The position numbers were made by a program, and so were the translations under genes. From NCBI RefSeq assembly GCF_002386445.1, contig NZ_DGIR01000027.1:209883-273882 (forward strand): a stretch of DNA of 64,000 nt, written 5' to 3'. A model generated the notes under the pieces. The model saw nothing but the letters and a program-made list of their open reading frames with translations, did not search any database and was not told the origin of the DNA. The first letter of the stretch is position 1; each line of letters begins with the position of its first letter. This DNA comes from Pseudomonas sp. UBA4617. GTDB taxonomy: Bacteria; Pseudomonadota; Gammaproteobacteria; Pseudomonadales; Pseudomonadaceae. Shown here piece by piece: positions 27,007 through 35,983 of this stretch.

Positions 27007-27180
27007 ATGCGCATGAAGACTTATCTGGCCCTTGCCATCCTCGCCCTGATCGCCACCGCCGCCCTGCTTGGCTCGCCGTGGATGAACCAGCGCTTTCACC
27101 TGCCAGCGGAAAAAAACCATGCCCAACAACGCGAAACGGCCGGGTCCCCGCGGGAGCCGGCCGTTTCGCGAAGCGAATGA
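27007..27180 (+). CDS. Possible short membrane or exported peptide
   Basis: This is a 57-codon frame (ATG 27007, or 27013) with a good hydrophobic N-terminal segment (KTYLALAILALIATAALLGS) and a polar tail. No clear ribosome binding site precedes either ATG, and the last third of the frame is made from the adjacent terminator hairpin. It may be a real small protein or chance. Confidence 0.3.
   Translation: MRMKTYLALAILALIATAALLGSPWMNQRFHLPAEKNHAQQRETAGSPREPAVSRSE
27130..27170 (-). terminator. Perfect 14-bp hairpin downstream of GABA-type permease
   Basis: CGCGAAACGGCCGG (27130-27143) pairs perfectly with CCGGCCGTTTCGCG (27157-27170) around a 13-nt loop. On the minus strand it follows the permease stop by 13 nt. 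A run of seven T lies about 13 nt further on. It is probably the permease terminator. Confidence 0.6.
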
Positions 27181-27183
27181 CGC

Positions 27184-28593
27184 TTAGTGCTGCTTGCCAG
27201 AACGAATCTGGTGCACCACACCCATCGCCACCACGATCGCCGCAGCGATACCGGTGGAGACGACCAGGATCTGGTAGTCAGGCATGAAGGCCATGGTCAC
27301 CAGGGCGGCGACGATGAAAGCGATCACCAGGTAGGTCAGCCATGGGAACAGCCACATCTTCAGGCGTACTTCCTTGCCTTCGGCGATCAGCTTGCGGCGC
27401 ATGCGCAGCTGCGAGAAGGCGATCACCAGGTACACCAGCAGGGCGATCATGCCGGTGGTGTTCATCAGGGTTTCGAGCACGTCCTTCGGGCGCAGGGTCT
27501 CGCTGAAGTTGATCAGGGCGCAGACGATGGCCACCGCGCACGACCCCATGATCGCGTACACGGGTACACCGGTACCCGCGCGGGTGATCTTGAAGAACGA
27601 TGGCGCGTCGCCACGCTGGGCCAGGGAGAACAGCATGCGCGAAGCGGTATAGTGGCCGGAGATCAGGCAGCTGCTTACCGAGGTCAGCACGACGAAGTTC
27701 ATCAGCAGCTCGGCGTACGGCACGCCCAGCAGTTCCAGGGTACGGCGATAGGCGCCATAACCGGAAACGCCCAGCTGCGGGTCGTTCCACGGTACCAGGC
27801 AGACGATCAGGAAGATCGAGCCGACATAGAACAGGCACACCCGCCAGACCACCGAGTTGGTCGCCTTGACGATCTGCGTGGCCGGGTCCTTGGCTTCGGC
27901 AGCGGCGATGGTAACGATTTCCGCGCCGAGGAAGGCGAACATCACCCCGAGCAAGGCACCAATCACGGTGGTGATGCCATTGGGCATGAAGCCTTCGGCC
28001 GTGAGGTGGCTGATGCCCCGCACTTCACCGAACTGCCAGATATTCAGCACTGCCGCGGTACACACGATCAGGAAGCAGACGATCGCGATCACCTTGATCA
28101 GGGCGAACCAGAACTCGAACTCACCGTAGTGCTTGACGTTGAAGAAGTTGACGGTGATCAGCAACAGGGTCGTGGCCAGCACGAACACGTTGACGCTGAC
28201 ATCGGGGAAGAACCCATGCAGGATCTTGCCTGCCACATAGGCTTCCCAGGCCATGAGGATGACCCAGTACCACCAGTACAGCCAGCCGATGGTGAAACCG
28301 GCCCAACGGCCGATGGCGCGGTCGGCGTAGGTGGAGAACGAACCGGTGTCCGGCGAGGACGTCGCCATTTCACCCAGCATGCGCATGATCAGTACCACCA
28401 GGATGCCACCTGCCAGGTAGGCCAGGACAGCGGCTGGGCCGGCGCTATGGATCACGCTGCCGGAACCGACGAACAAGGCGCCGCCGATAACCCCGGCGAT
28501 CGACATCATCGTCAGGTGGCGCGACTTGAGCGAGGCACTGAGTTTGCTCTCGTGCCCGCTTTTCGCGGTGGTGGTTGTAGATGTTGCGTCCAT
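27184..28593 (-). CDS. gabP: Amino acid permease, GABA permease-like (APC/AAT family)
   Basis: This 469-aa protein has 12 predicted transmembrane helices. TM1 (MMSIAGVIGGALFVGSGSVI) and the following loop (MRMLGEMATSSPDTGSFSTY) are signatures of the AAT family, which includes GabP, AnsP and AroP. Motifs such as WYWVILMAWEAYVAGKIL and FEFWFALIKVIAIV are closest to GabP. A divergent MocR/GabR-type regulator supports gamma-aminobutyrate or a related omega-amino acid as substrate, though no gabT/gabD is adjacent. Substrate assignment is moderate. ATG 28593 is the family-consistent start. Confidence 0.8.
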   Translation of the reverse strand: MDATSTTTTAKSGHESKLSASLKSRHLTMMSIAGVIGGALFVGSGSVIHSAGPAAVLAYLAGGILVVLIMRMLGEMATSSPDTGSFSTYADRAIGRWAGFTIGWLYWWYWVILMAWEAYVAGKILHGFFPDVSVNVFVLATTLLLITVNFFNVKHYGEFEFWFALIKVIAIVCFLIVCTAAVLNIWQFGEVRGISHLTAEGFMPNGITTVIGALLGVMFAFLGAEIVTIAAAEAKDPATQIVKATNSVVWRVCLFYVGSIFLIVCLVPWNDPQLGVSGYGAYRRTLELLGVPYAELLMNFVVLTSVSSCLISGHYTASRMLFSLAQRGDAPSFFKITRAGTGVPVYAIMGSCAVAIVCALINFSETLRPKDVLETLMNTTGMIALLVYLVIAFSQLRMRRKLIAEGKEVRLKMWLFPWLTYLVIAFIVAALVTMAFMPDYQILVVSTGIAAAIVVAMGVVHQIRSGKQH

Positions 28594-28919
28594 CAGTTGT
28601 GTACCCCGTGCTTCTTTTTATCCAAGGAAAACTGTGAAACCCCGATGGCTGGCGGTTTCACCTGTACATCAGTGCTAATGCGGGCAGGATGGTGTGTGAC
28701 GAACACACGCAGGCCTTCCATGGCGGCCTGCTGACGCGCCCCAGGACTGACGCCTGGGGCGAACTGAACATGCTTTAGGTGGCGATATCTGACACCTAAT
28801 GTAAAAATGTCCGGCGCAGAGAACCATGCACAGTGGCATGAAACTCGCACTGCACTGTATAGGTCGCCGATGCAATACACCGCCTCAGCGCCTGGCGTTA
28901 CACACCCTGAAGGCCCCGA
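28594..28919. promoter_or_regulatory. Divergent control region of permease and MocR regulator with two palindromes
   Basis: This 326-nt gap has no gene. TTAGGTG (28775-28781) and CACCTAA (28793-28799) form a perfect 7-bp inverted repeat with an 11-nt spacer, a plausible operator for the divergent regulator. CGCCCCAGG (28737-28745) and CCTGGGGCG (28753-28761) form a perfect 9-bp hairpin that would lie in the permease leader if transcription starts near the operator. Confidence 0.4.
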
Positions 28920-30344
28920 ATGCTGCAATTACATCCAGACTCCTCCACGCCGCTGGTCAACCAGATCATCGATGGCCTGCGCGAGTTGATCGATAACCAG
29001 ACCCTCAAGCCAGGCGCCAAGGTCCCGTCCATTCGCGCCTTTGCCGCGACCTATTCGGTCAGCACCTTCACCGTGGTCGAGGCCTACGACCGCCTGGTCG
29101 CCCAAGGCCTGCTGGTGAGCCGTGGCAATGCCGGGTTTTTCGTCAACCGCGCAGCAGGCGAGCTGCTGGACGCGCACAATGCCGAGGTCGACACAAGTCG
29201 ACCAACGTTCAACTCCGAGTGGTACCTGCAGCAGATCTTCGAAATCCGCCAGTTGCCGTTCAAGCCGGGGTGCGGCTGGCTGCCCAACGACTGGATGTAC
29301 GAAGACGGCCTGCGCCGCGGCCTGCGCCAGGTGGCCGGGAGCCCGCTGGAGCTGTCGGGCTATGGCGACCCCATGGGCCTGCCGGAATTGCGTGCGCTGA
29401 CGGCGCAGAACCTGCAGCAGGAACTGTCGATCGTCGCCAACCCGGCGCAACTGATGCTCACCCACGGCGCCAGCCAGGCCCTGGACCTGGCAGCGCGCAC
29501 GCTGGTGCGCCCGGGCGATGTGGTGCTGGTGGACGACCCAGGCTACCCCAACCTGATGAGCATCCTGCGCACCCAGGGCGCGACCCTGGTCGGCGTGCCG
29601 CGCACGCCGGCAGGCTATGACCTGAACCAGCTGGAGCTGCTGCTCACCCACCACCGCCCGACGGCGTTCTTCACCCAGCCGCACCTGCACAGCCCGACCT
29701 GCTCACGCACCCCGCTGCCGCAACTGCACCGCCTGCTGCAACTGGCCAGCCAGCATGGCTTCCGCCTGGTGGAAAACAACCTGTACGCCGACATGGTCGC
29801 CGAACCGCAGCCTTGCCTGGCCAGCCTCGATCACCTGCAGCAGGTGGTGTACGTGGGCAGCTACTCGAAGAGCATTTCGCCGAATGTGCGGGTCGGCTAC
29901 CTGCTGGCCAACCCCGAGCTGATGCAGAAACTGCTGCACCTGAAGATGCGCTCGGGCCTGACCACCTCGCAGGTGATGGAGCGCGTGGTGTATGCCGCGA
30001 TCATCGACGGGCGCTGGCGCAAGCACCTCAAACGCCTGCGCCAGCGCCTGGCCGAGGCGCACCAGGAAGTAGGCCGGCACCTGCACCGGCTGGGCTTCGA
30101 GTTGTTCACCGAGTCGGACGAGGGCATGTACATCTGGACCCGCCACCCGGCGATTCCGGACAGTGCGGCGTTGCTGGATGACGCGTTGGAGAAAGGCATC
30201 ATGCTCGGGCCCGGGCAGCTGTTCATGGTCGACGCCAAGGCGACCGGATGGATGCGCTTCAACGTGGCGTTCAGTACCGAGCCGGCGATGTGGGAGTTGC
30301 TGGAGAAGGTGTTGGTGAAGCATGTGCGGCGGGGTGGGATGTAG
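28920..30344 (+). CDS. MocR-family regulator (GntR wHTH fused to aminotransferase domain)
   Basis: This 474-aa protein has an N-terminal GntR-type winged helix (residues 1-75; STPLVNQIIDGLRELIDNQT, KVPSIRAFAATYSVSTFTVV) and a fold-type I aminotransferase-like domain (about 110-465). The lysine expected to bind PLP is K317 in GSYSKSISPNVRVGY, and DDPGYPNL and a C-terminal RFNVAFS are also present. MocR proteins use PLP plus an amino acid as effector. The divergent GABA-type permease is the likely target. The protein starts in the standard manner at ATG 28920. Confidence 0.92.
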   Translation: MLQLHPDSSTPLVNQIIDGLRELIDNQTLKPGAKVPSIRAFAATYSVSTFTVVEAYDRLVAQGLLVSRGNAGFFVNRAAGELLDAHNAEVDTSRPTFNSEWYLQQIFEIRQLPFKPGCGWLPNDWMYEDGLRRGLRQVAGSPLELSGYGDPMGLPELRALTAQNLQQELSIVANPAQLMLTHGASQALDLAARTLVRPGDVVLVDDPGYPNLMSILRTQGATLVGVPRTPAGYDLNQLELLLTHHRPTAFFTQPHLHSPTCSRTPLPQLHRLLQLASQHGFRLVENNLYADMVAEPQPCLASLDHLQQVVYVGSYSKSISPNVRVGYLLANPELMQKLLHLKMRSGLTTSQVMERVVYAAIIDGRWRKHLKRLRQRLAEAHQEVGRHLHRLGFELFTESDEGMYIWTRHPAIPDSAALLDDALEKGIMLGPGQLFMVDAKATGWMRFNVAFSTEPAMWELLEKVLVKHVRRGGM

Positions 30345-30527
30345 GGCGCGTTTTTCTGGCAGGCTATTGGCGGCGCATGTTCAGCGCTCGATTTCACTGT
30401 TTGCAACAGGGCTGGCCGGCACTGAGGCGCGCGAAAACTTGGATCCCATCCTGTGAAAAGGTATGCTGCGATAGCTAAACGCTACCACTCAGGCCAAGTT
30501 GCCAGCCTGCTTTCAAGGACGAACCTT

Positions 30528-31070
30528 TTGCCCAGCCACCCTACCCGCCACACCATTGCCCGCCAATGGCAACTGCTCAAGCTGCTACCCGGCCGTCACC
30601 CCGGGATGAGTTCTACCCAGTTGCAATCTGCCTTGAAAACCGTGGGCTACACCACCAGCAAACGTACCGTTGAACGCGACCTGGTCGAACTCGCGGCGCT
30701 GTTCCCGCTGCAGTGCAACAGCAAAGGCATGCCTTACGGCTGGTACTGGCAGCCCGGCCTGAGCCTGGCGGAAGCACAGCAACTGCAACCTGACGTGCTG
30801 ACACCCCCGCAGCGGGTCGAACTGCATGCCTGGGTCGACGACGGGCTGGCCCGACGCCTGCAAGCGCAGCCACTGGCCGTGGACATGCAACTGACAGCGC
30901 ACGCGGACGGCGGTGCCACGCTGGTGGCCACGGTCGACGACAACCGGGCGCTGATGGGCTGGCTGTTGTCTCAAGCTGGCTCGATCCGCGTGCGGGCACC
31001 GCAAGGCCTGCGCCTGGCCGTGATCGAGCAGTTGCGGCAAAGCCTGGCGCTGCACGCTGGCGACTATTGA
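30528..31070 (+). CDS. HTH/WCX-type transcriptional regulator lacking a recognisable WYL domain
   Basis: This 180-aa protein has an N-terminal DeoR/HTH_11-like domain (RHTIARQWQLLKLLPGRHPG, TTSKRTVERDLVELAALFPL). A short linker follows, then a C-terminal WCX-like domain (VDMQLTAHADGGATLVATVD, RALMGWLLSQAGSIRVRAPQ, IEQLRQSLALH). Full WYL regulators are about 300 aa with a WYL domain between these parts; here it is missing. I chose TTG 30528 because AAGGAC precedes it by 7 nt; an ATG at 30453 is the alternative and has no good ribosome site. The target is unknown. Confidence 0.65.
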   Translation: MPSHPTRHTIARQWQLLKLLPGRHPGMSSTQLQSALKTVGYTTSKRTVERDLVELAALFPLQCNSKGMPYGWYWQPGLSLAEAQQLQPDVLTPPQRVELHAWVDDGLARRLQAQPLAVDMQLTAHADGGATLVATVDDNRALMGWLLSQAGSIRVRAPQGLRLAVIEQLRQSLALHAGDY

Positions 31071-31103
31071 GCGCCGGGCACACCTCGTCAGCACCGCCGC
31101 CGT

Positions 31104-31841
31104 CTACAGAGGCCGCACCTGGCGCGGGCTCCGGCGCGCCAGGCAGGCATACCCCAGGCCCAGCACAGTGAAAGCCATTACCCCCAGCAGCACCATCAAC
31201 TCGCGGCTGTAGCGCGCTACCCAGGCCGGGAAACCGATGACTTCGCGGTAGACCTGCACGTCAGCCTCGCCGTCGGCGTGGCTGATGCTGATCCCGCCCT
31301 GGCGGATCTGGGTGTAGTCCGCATCGAAATACACCCATACCTTGCACGCGCCACCAGGCTCTATGGCCGGGATATCCACCTGGGCAGTCGCGGCCTCGAC
31401 GATGGTGTCGTTGCCAGCCGCGTCGCGCACCTGCACCAGGCCCTTGGCTGGCAGGCGGATTTTCACCTGGCGCACCGGCGCGTCCCCGCGATTGCGCAGT
31501 TCGACGAGCAAGCCGGTACGGTGGTCGACCAACCCGGCCTCGAACGGTTTGGCGAACAACTGGGTATAGGGTGCCTGGGCCATCTCGACCAACCGCTCCA
31601 CCTGGTCGGGGCTCAGCCCGCCTTGGCTGATGGCGTTGATACGCGCCTGCAACTGCTCGTACTTGAGCTGCTCGCTGGCCTTGCTGATACGTTCGCTGAA
31701 CTGGCTGGGATAGGTGAGGTAGGCGTAGGTCAGCGCTGCCTCCAGGCGCGGGCTGCCTCTGAGCAGCCCGTAAGCGGCCAACAGGACCACCAGGCCGACC
31801 AGTACGGCTACGAGGAGTTTCCCCACCTTGTCCCAGCTCAA
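31104..31841 (-). CDS. Hypothetical membrane-anchored protein with two transmembrane helices
   Basis: This 245-aa protein is not recognised. It has an N-terminal helix (KLLVAVLVGLVVLLAAYGLL), a periplasmic or external middle region of about 180 residues whose second half looks like an immunoglobulin-type beta domain (LVELRNRGDAPVRQVKIRLP and GGACKVWVYFDADY), and a C-terminal helix (LMVLLGVMAFTVLGLGYACL). I chose TTG 31841, with AAGGAAG 8 nt upstream, over a start that would add 49 residues without coding character. The divergent neighbour is a GST gene. Confidence 0.65.
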   Translation of the reverse strand: MSWDKVGKLLVAVLVGLVVLLAAYGLLRGSPRLEAALTYAYLTYPSQFSERISKASEQLKYEQLQARINAISQGGLSPDQVERLVEMAQAPYTQLFAKPFEAGLVDHRTGLLVELRNRGDAPVRQVKIRLPAKGLVQVRDAAGNDTIVEAATAQVDIPAIEPGGACKVWVYFDADYTQIRQGGISISHADGEADVQVYREVIGFPAWVARYSRELMVLLGVMAFTVLGLGYACLARRSPRQVRPL

Positions 31842-31999
31842 TGCGTACTTCCTTCTGTGTGATAGCGACGCTGCAAACCGGCCAAGGGTGCCAAGTTCGC
31901 GCGCCCCAGGCAAGCCTGATCCGGTCGCTTGCGCCTGCCGCTTGACCAGGCCACGGCAGTGACGGACGATCAACCTCCCCCGACACAAGGACGAATAGC

Positions 32000-32623
32000 A
32001 TGTTGCGGATACTGGGCAGAGCCTCTTCGATCAATGTACGAAAAGTGCTGTGGGCGTGCGCCGAGTTCGAGGTCGCCTACGAGCGCGAAGACTGGGGCGC
32101 CGGCTTCCAGCCCACGGACAGCGCCGAGTTCCTCGCGCTGAATCCCAACGCCATGGTCCCGGTGATCCAGGATGGCGACTTCACCCTATGGGAATCCAAC
32201 AGCATCATCCGCTACCTGGCCGCACGCTACGGTGCGACTGCGTTCTACCCCAGCGAGGCGCAGGCCCGCGCCAGGATCGACCAGTGGATCGACTGGCAGG
32301 CTTCGGACCTCAACCGCGCCTGGAGCTACGCGTTCATGTCGCTGGTCAGGCACTCGCCGGCCCACCAGGACCCGCAGGCCCTCGCCGCCGGTTGCGCGGA
32401 CTGGGCGCGCTACATGCGCATCCTCGACGGCCAACTGGCCACTACCGGCGCCTATGTGGCCGGCAGTCAGTTCACCCTGGCCGACATCCCCATCGGCCTG
32501 TCGGTGAACCGCTGGTTCGAAACGCCATTGGAGCACCCGCACTTGCCGGCCGTGCGCGATTACTACGAACGGCTGAGCGAGCGCCCGGCCTATCACCTGC
32601 ATGGCCGCAACGGTACGCCGTGA
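32000..32623 (+). CDS. Glutathione S-transferase family protein
   Basis: This 207-aa protein has an N-terminal thioredoxin-like domain (MLRILGRASSINVRKVLWAC; NPNAMVPVIQDGDFTLWESN, with the cis-Pro P54-type VPV and the ES glutathione motif) and an all-helical C-terminal domain (GSQFTLADIPIGLSVNRWF). It should conjugate or reduce small electrophiles with glutathione in the cytoplasm; the substrate is unknown. ATG 32000 follows AAGGACGAATAGC. Confidence 0.9.
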   Translation: MLRILGRASSINVRKVLWACAEFEVAYEREDWGAGFQPTDSAEFLALNPNAMVPVIQDGDFTLWESNSIIRYLAARYGATAFYPSEAQARARIDQWIDWQASDLNRAWSYAFMSLVRHSPAHQDPQALAAGCADWARYMRILDGQLATTGAYVAGSQFTLADIPIGLSVNRWFETPLEHPHLPAVRDYYERLSERPAYHLHGRNGTP

Positions 32624-32682
32624 CAGCCAGCCGTTGACGCCCCTCCCGGCAGCCCTGCGCACCTGCTCACCCCCGCGCCATA

Positions 32683-32724
32683 CCTGTGGGAGCGGGCGCG
32701 CCCACGCAGGGCCGCAAAGCAGCC
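32683..32724. repeat. REP-like palindrome
   Basis: ACCTGTGGGAGCGGGCGCGC followed by CCACGCAGGGCCGC is a REP-like sequence in the gap between the convergent GST and MFS genes. It may also act as a transcription barrier. Confidence 0.5.
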
Positions 32725-32731
32725 CCACGTC

Positions 32732-33907
32732 CTACGCGGCTGCCCGCCCCGCCAGCGCCTGCCCCCGTCCACGCCAGGCAAACATCAGCACCATCAACAA
32801 CCCAAGCGCTGCCGTCGCCGCCCCCGCCAGGGCAATCGCCGGATAGCCCAGCCCGGCATTGATGACCGCCCCGCCCAGCGCTGCGCCAATCGCATTGCCC
32901 AGGTTGAATGCCCCAATGTTCACCGCCGAGGCCAGGTTGGGCGCATCCTTGGCCGCTTCCATCACGCGCATCTGCAGCGGTGGCACCAGGGCGAAGCTGG
33001 CAGCCCCCCACACCAGGATCGCCAATGCCGTCGGCAGCGACCAGCCCAGCACCAGCGGAAACACCAGCAGTACGGCGATCAGGGTGGCCAGTGACACGAT
33101 CAAGGTGCGATCGACCGAACGGTCCGCCGCCTTGCCGCCCCACACGTTGCCCAAGGTCAGGCCGACGCCGAACAGCACCAGCATGGCTGTCACGAACGTG
33201 GTGGACGCGGCCGCCTCGCGCTGCAGGATCGGCGCGATGTAGGTGAACACCGTGAACATCGCACTGGAACCCACCACGGTCAGCAGCAATGCCGCCAGCA
33301 CCGGCCCGCGACCGAGCACACGAAGCTCGGCCATGGCCCCGTCACCCTTGGGCGACTGCACATTGGGCAGCGCGTACCAGAGGCAGGCCATGGCAACCAG
33401 GCCGAGCCCGGCCATGCCCCAGAATGCTGTACGCCAACCGAGCAGTTCACCGAACCAGGTCGCCAGCGGCACGCCGCCGATGGTGGCCAGGGTCAGGCCC
33501 ATGAACATCGCTGCCACCGCCCCAGCGCGCTTGTCGGGCGGCACCACGCTGGCTGCGACGATCGAACCGATGCCAAAGAAGGCACCGTGGTTGAGCGAGG
33601 TAACCACGCGCGCAACCAGCAGGCTGGCGTAGTCGTCGGCCAGGGCTGACAGCAGGTTGCCGAGGGTGAAGATGGCCATCAGCCCGATCAGCAGGTAACG
33701 CCGCGGGACTTTCACCGTGGCCAGAGTCATCAGCGGGGCGCCGATCAGCACACCGATGGCATAGGCACTGACCAGCAACCCCGCGGCCGGGATCGAGACG
33801 CCAAGGTCGGTGGCGATACTGGGCAACATGCCCATGGGGGCGAACTCGGTGACGCCAATGCCGAAGGCACCGATGGCGAGTGCGACAAGTGGTGGATTGA
33901 TACGCAT
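32732..33907 (-). CDS. MFS transporter, drug:H+ antiporter-1 (AraJ/YdhP-like)
   Basis: This 391-aa protein has 12 transmembrane helices. The N-terminus AIGAFGIGVTEFAPMGMLPS and the motif GAPLMTLATVKVPRRYLL are typical of the AraJ/YdhP/PbuE group of exporters for sugars, nucleosides or drugs. ATG 33907 has AAGGAG 6 nt upstream; a start 13 codons earlier has none. It diverges from a LysR gene 94 nt away, its likely regulator. Confidence 0.88.
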   Translation of the reverse strand: MRINPPLVALAIGAFGIGVTEFAPMGMLPSIATDLGVSIPAAGLLVSAYAIGVLIGAPLMTLATVKVPRRYLLIGLMAIFTLGNLLSALADDYASLLVARVVTSLNHGAFFGIGSIVAASVVPPDKRAGAVAAMFMGLTLATIGGVPLATWFGELLGWRTAFWGMAGLGLVAMACLWYALPNVQSPKGDGAMAELRVLGRGPVLAALLLTVVGSSAMFTVFTYIAPILQREAAASTTFVTAMLVLFGVGLTLGNVWGGKAADRSVDRTLIVSLATLIAVLLVFPLVLGWSLPTALAILVWGAASFALVPPLQMRVMEAAKDAPNLASAVNIGAFNLGNAIGAALGGAVINAGLGYPAIALAGAATAALGLLMVLMFAWRGRGQALAGRAAA

Positions 33908-34001
33908 GGCAAACTCCTTATCTGTGCTGCAAATGCTACGATCCACCGTCAGGCTGCACTAGACTGCATTTTTGCGAACCACCTTTGCTGATGAGGCACA
34001 A

Positions 34002-34925
34002 ATGGATTTCAGCGGACGATCCGGAGAGATGGAAATATTCGCCAAGGTGGCGCAAGCGGGCAGCCTGTCCGCCGCAGCACGGTCGCTGGGCCTGACGCCT
34101 TCGGCGGTCAGCCGCATCCTGGCCCGTACCGAACAGCGCCTGGGCACTCGCCTGCTGCTGCGCACCACCCGGGCGCTCACCCTGACCCCTGAAGGCGAGG
34201 CGTACCTGCGCGGCGCACGGCGGGTGCTGGCCGACCTGGACGAAGTGGAACAAGCCATTACCGACCAGGGCGTGCCACGCGGGCGTTTGCGGGTCAGCGC
34301 TGCGCTAGGGCATGGCCGGCTGACCGTGGTCCCGCTGTTGGCAGCGTTCAGCGCACGCTACCCACAGGTGCTGGTCGACCTGACCCTCAGCGACGAGATA
34401 GCCGACATCCCCGGCGGTCAGGCCGACGTGGCGCTACGCTTCGGCCCGCTGCCGGACAGCTCGTTGAGCGCCCGCGCCATTGGCGAGACCGGCCAGGTCA
34501 TCGTCGCCTCCCCCGACTACCTGCAGCGCTGTGGCACGCCCCGGGTGCCGGAAGACCTGGCCCGGCACAACTGCCTGCGCTTCAACTTCCGTCGCGCCGC
34601 GCCGGACTGGCCGTTCCAGCGCGACGGGCAGGTCTTTGCACTGAAAGTCAGCGGCAATATCGAATGCAGCAGTGGCGAAGCCCTGGCGCAACTGGCCACG
34701 CTCGGCGCCGGGGTTGCCCGCATCGGTACCTTCACCGTCGCCGATGACCTCGCCAGCGGGCGCCTGGTACCGTTGCTGGAAGCCTACAACCCGGGTGATC
34801 GCGAGCCGATCCATGCCGTGTTCGTCGGTGGCCCGGCGATGCCGGCGCGGGTGCGGGTGTTCGTCGACTTTCTGGTCCAGCAGCTTCACAACGCTGGGCC
34901 TGCCGACCTGGCCCGGCTTGGCTAG
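34002..34925 (+). CDS. LysR-family regulator divergent from MFS exporter
   Basis: This 307-aa protein has an N-terminal HTH (MEIFAKVAQAGSLSAAARSL, TPSAVSRILARTEQRLGTRL) and an effector domain of the CrgA/DmlR-like group (LRFNFRRAAPDWPFQRDGQV). ATG 34002 is preferred because GAGG sits 6 nt upstream; an ATG at 33972 is less likely. It probably regulates the MFS gene that shares its promoter region. It resembles the LysR at 50431 in the RFNFRR/FNFNFRR region. Confidence 0.9.
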   Translation: MDFSGRSGEMEIFAKVAQAGSLSAAARSLGLTPSAVSRILARTEQRLGTRLLLRTTRALTLTPEGEAYLRGARRVLADLDEVEQAITDQGVPRGRLRVSAALGHGRLTVVPLLAAFSARYPQVLVDLTLSDEIADIPGGQADVALRFGPLPDSSLSARAIGETGQVIVASPDYLQRCGTPRVPEDLARHNCLRFNFRRAAPDWPFQRDGQVFALKVSGNIECSSGEALAQLATLGAGVARIGTFTVADDLASGRLVPLLEAYNPGDREPIHAVFVGGPAMPARVRVFVDFLVQQLHNAGPADLARLG

Positions 34926-35020
34926 CACGGCCCCGCACGCACCCTGCAAAAGGATCCTTGGCGGGTGAACCCGCGCCCACAGGGTACACTTGCCTTCAGC
35001 ACAGGCCCAGGAGTTGCTAC

Positions 35021-35983
35021 ATGCCCTACCCCATCGAACAGAAGCTGGTCATCGGCGTAGCTTCGAGTGCGCTGTTCGACCTCACCGTCTCGGACGCCAT
35101 CTACCAGGCCGAGGGCGTCGAGGCCTACCGCCAGCACCAGCAGCAGAACCTGGACGAACCCTTCCCCAAGGGCGTGGCATTCCCGTTCATTCGTCGCTTC
35201 CTGAGCATCAACCAGGCGTTCCCCGAGCAATTGCCGGTGGAAGTGGTGCTACTGTCGCGCAACTCGCCGGAAACCGGCCTGCGGGTGTTTCGCTCGATCG
35301 ACCATTACCAGCTGGACATCACCCGCGCGGCGTTCATGTCCGGTCGCTCGCCTTACGAGTACATCCCGGCGTTCAATGCCTCGCTGTTTCTCAGCGCCAA
35401 CGAGGAAGACGTGCAGAAGGCCATCGACGCCAACTACCCGGCCGGGCGGGTGCTGCCGACGCGCATCTACGATGACGAGATCGACACCGAGTTACGGGTG
35501 GCTTTCGACTTCGATGGAGTGATCGCCGACGACGAAGCGGAGAGCGTGTACAAGCGCGACAACAGCCTGGACGAGTTCCAGAAGCATGAGCGCATGCACA
35601 TGGCCACCCCGCACACGCCGGGGCCACTGGCAGACCTGTACCGCAAGCTGTCGCTGATCCGCATGCTGGAAGACCAGAAGCTTGTCGAAGACCCGACGTA
35701 CAAACGGATCCTGCGGATCGCCATCGTCACTGCACGCAACGCACCTGCGCATGAGCGGGTAGTGACCACACTGAAGAACTGGGGCGTCTCGCCGGACGAA
35801 TGCTTCTTCCTCGGCGGGATGGAAAAACCCAGGGTATTGTCGATTCTCAAGCCGCATGTGTTCTTCGATGACCAGCGTAGCCATCTGCAGTCGCCGGCAG
35901 GCAACCTGCCGATGGTGCACGTGCCGTTCGGTGTGGCGAACAAGGTACTGGCGCCGCTCTCACCGCTGGAAGGTGTGGCATGA
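35021..35983 (+). CDS. 5'-Nucleotidase (NT5C1-like, PF06189-type)
   Basis: This 320-aa cytosolic protein has an HAD-type core: AFDFDGVIADDEAE (DFDGV at residues 163-167) and later VTARNAPAHERVV and VFFDDQRSHL. The N-terminal half (KLVIGVASSALFDLTVSDAI, SRNSPETGLRVFRSI) matches the bacterial 5'-nucleotidase family related to eukaryotic cytosolic NT5C1. It dephosphorylates nucleoside monophosphates. ATG 35021 has AGGAG 8 nt upstream. Its last codons overlap the following SDR gene by 4 nt (ATGA), implying translational coupling. Confidence 0.88.
   Translation: MPYPIEQKLVIGVASSALFDLTVSDAIYQAEGVEAYRQHQQQNLDEPFPKGVAFPFIRRFLSINQAFPEQLPVEVVLLSRNSPETGLRVFRSIDHYQLDITRAAFMSGRSPYEYIPAFNASLFLSANEEDVQKAIDANYPAGRVLPTRIYDDEIDTELRVAFDFDGVIADDEAESVYKRDNSLDEFQKHERMHMATPHTPGPLADLYRKLSLIRMLEDQKLVEDPTYKRILRIAIVTARNAPAHERVVTTLKNWGVSPDECFFLGGMEKPRVLSILKPHVFFDDQRSHLQSPAGNLPMVHVPFGVANKVLAPLSPLEGVA

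Noticed and set aside
27187..28734. Long open frame on the + strand across the permease gene
   Set aside because: It is antisense to a well-supported 12-helix permease and is H/Q/D-rich without motifs.
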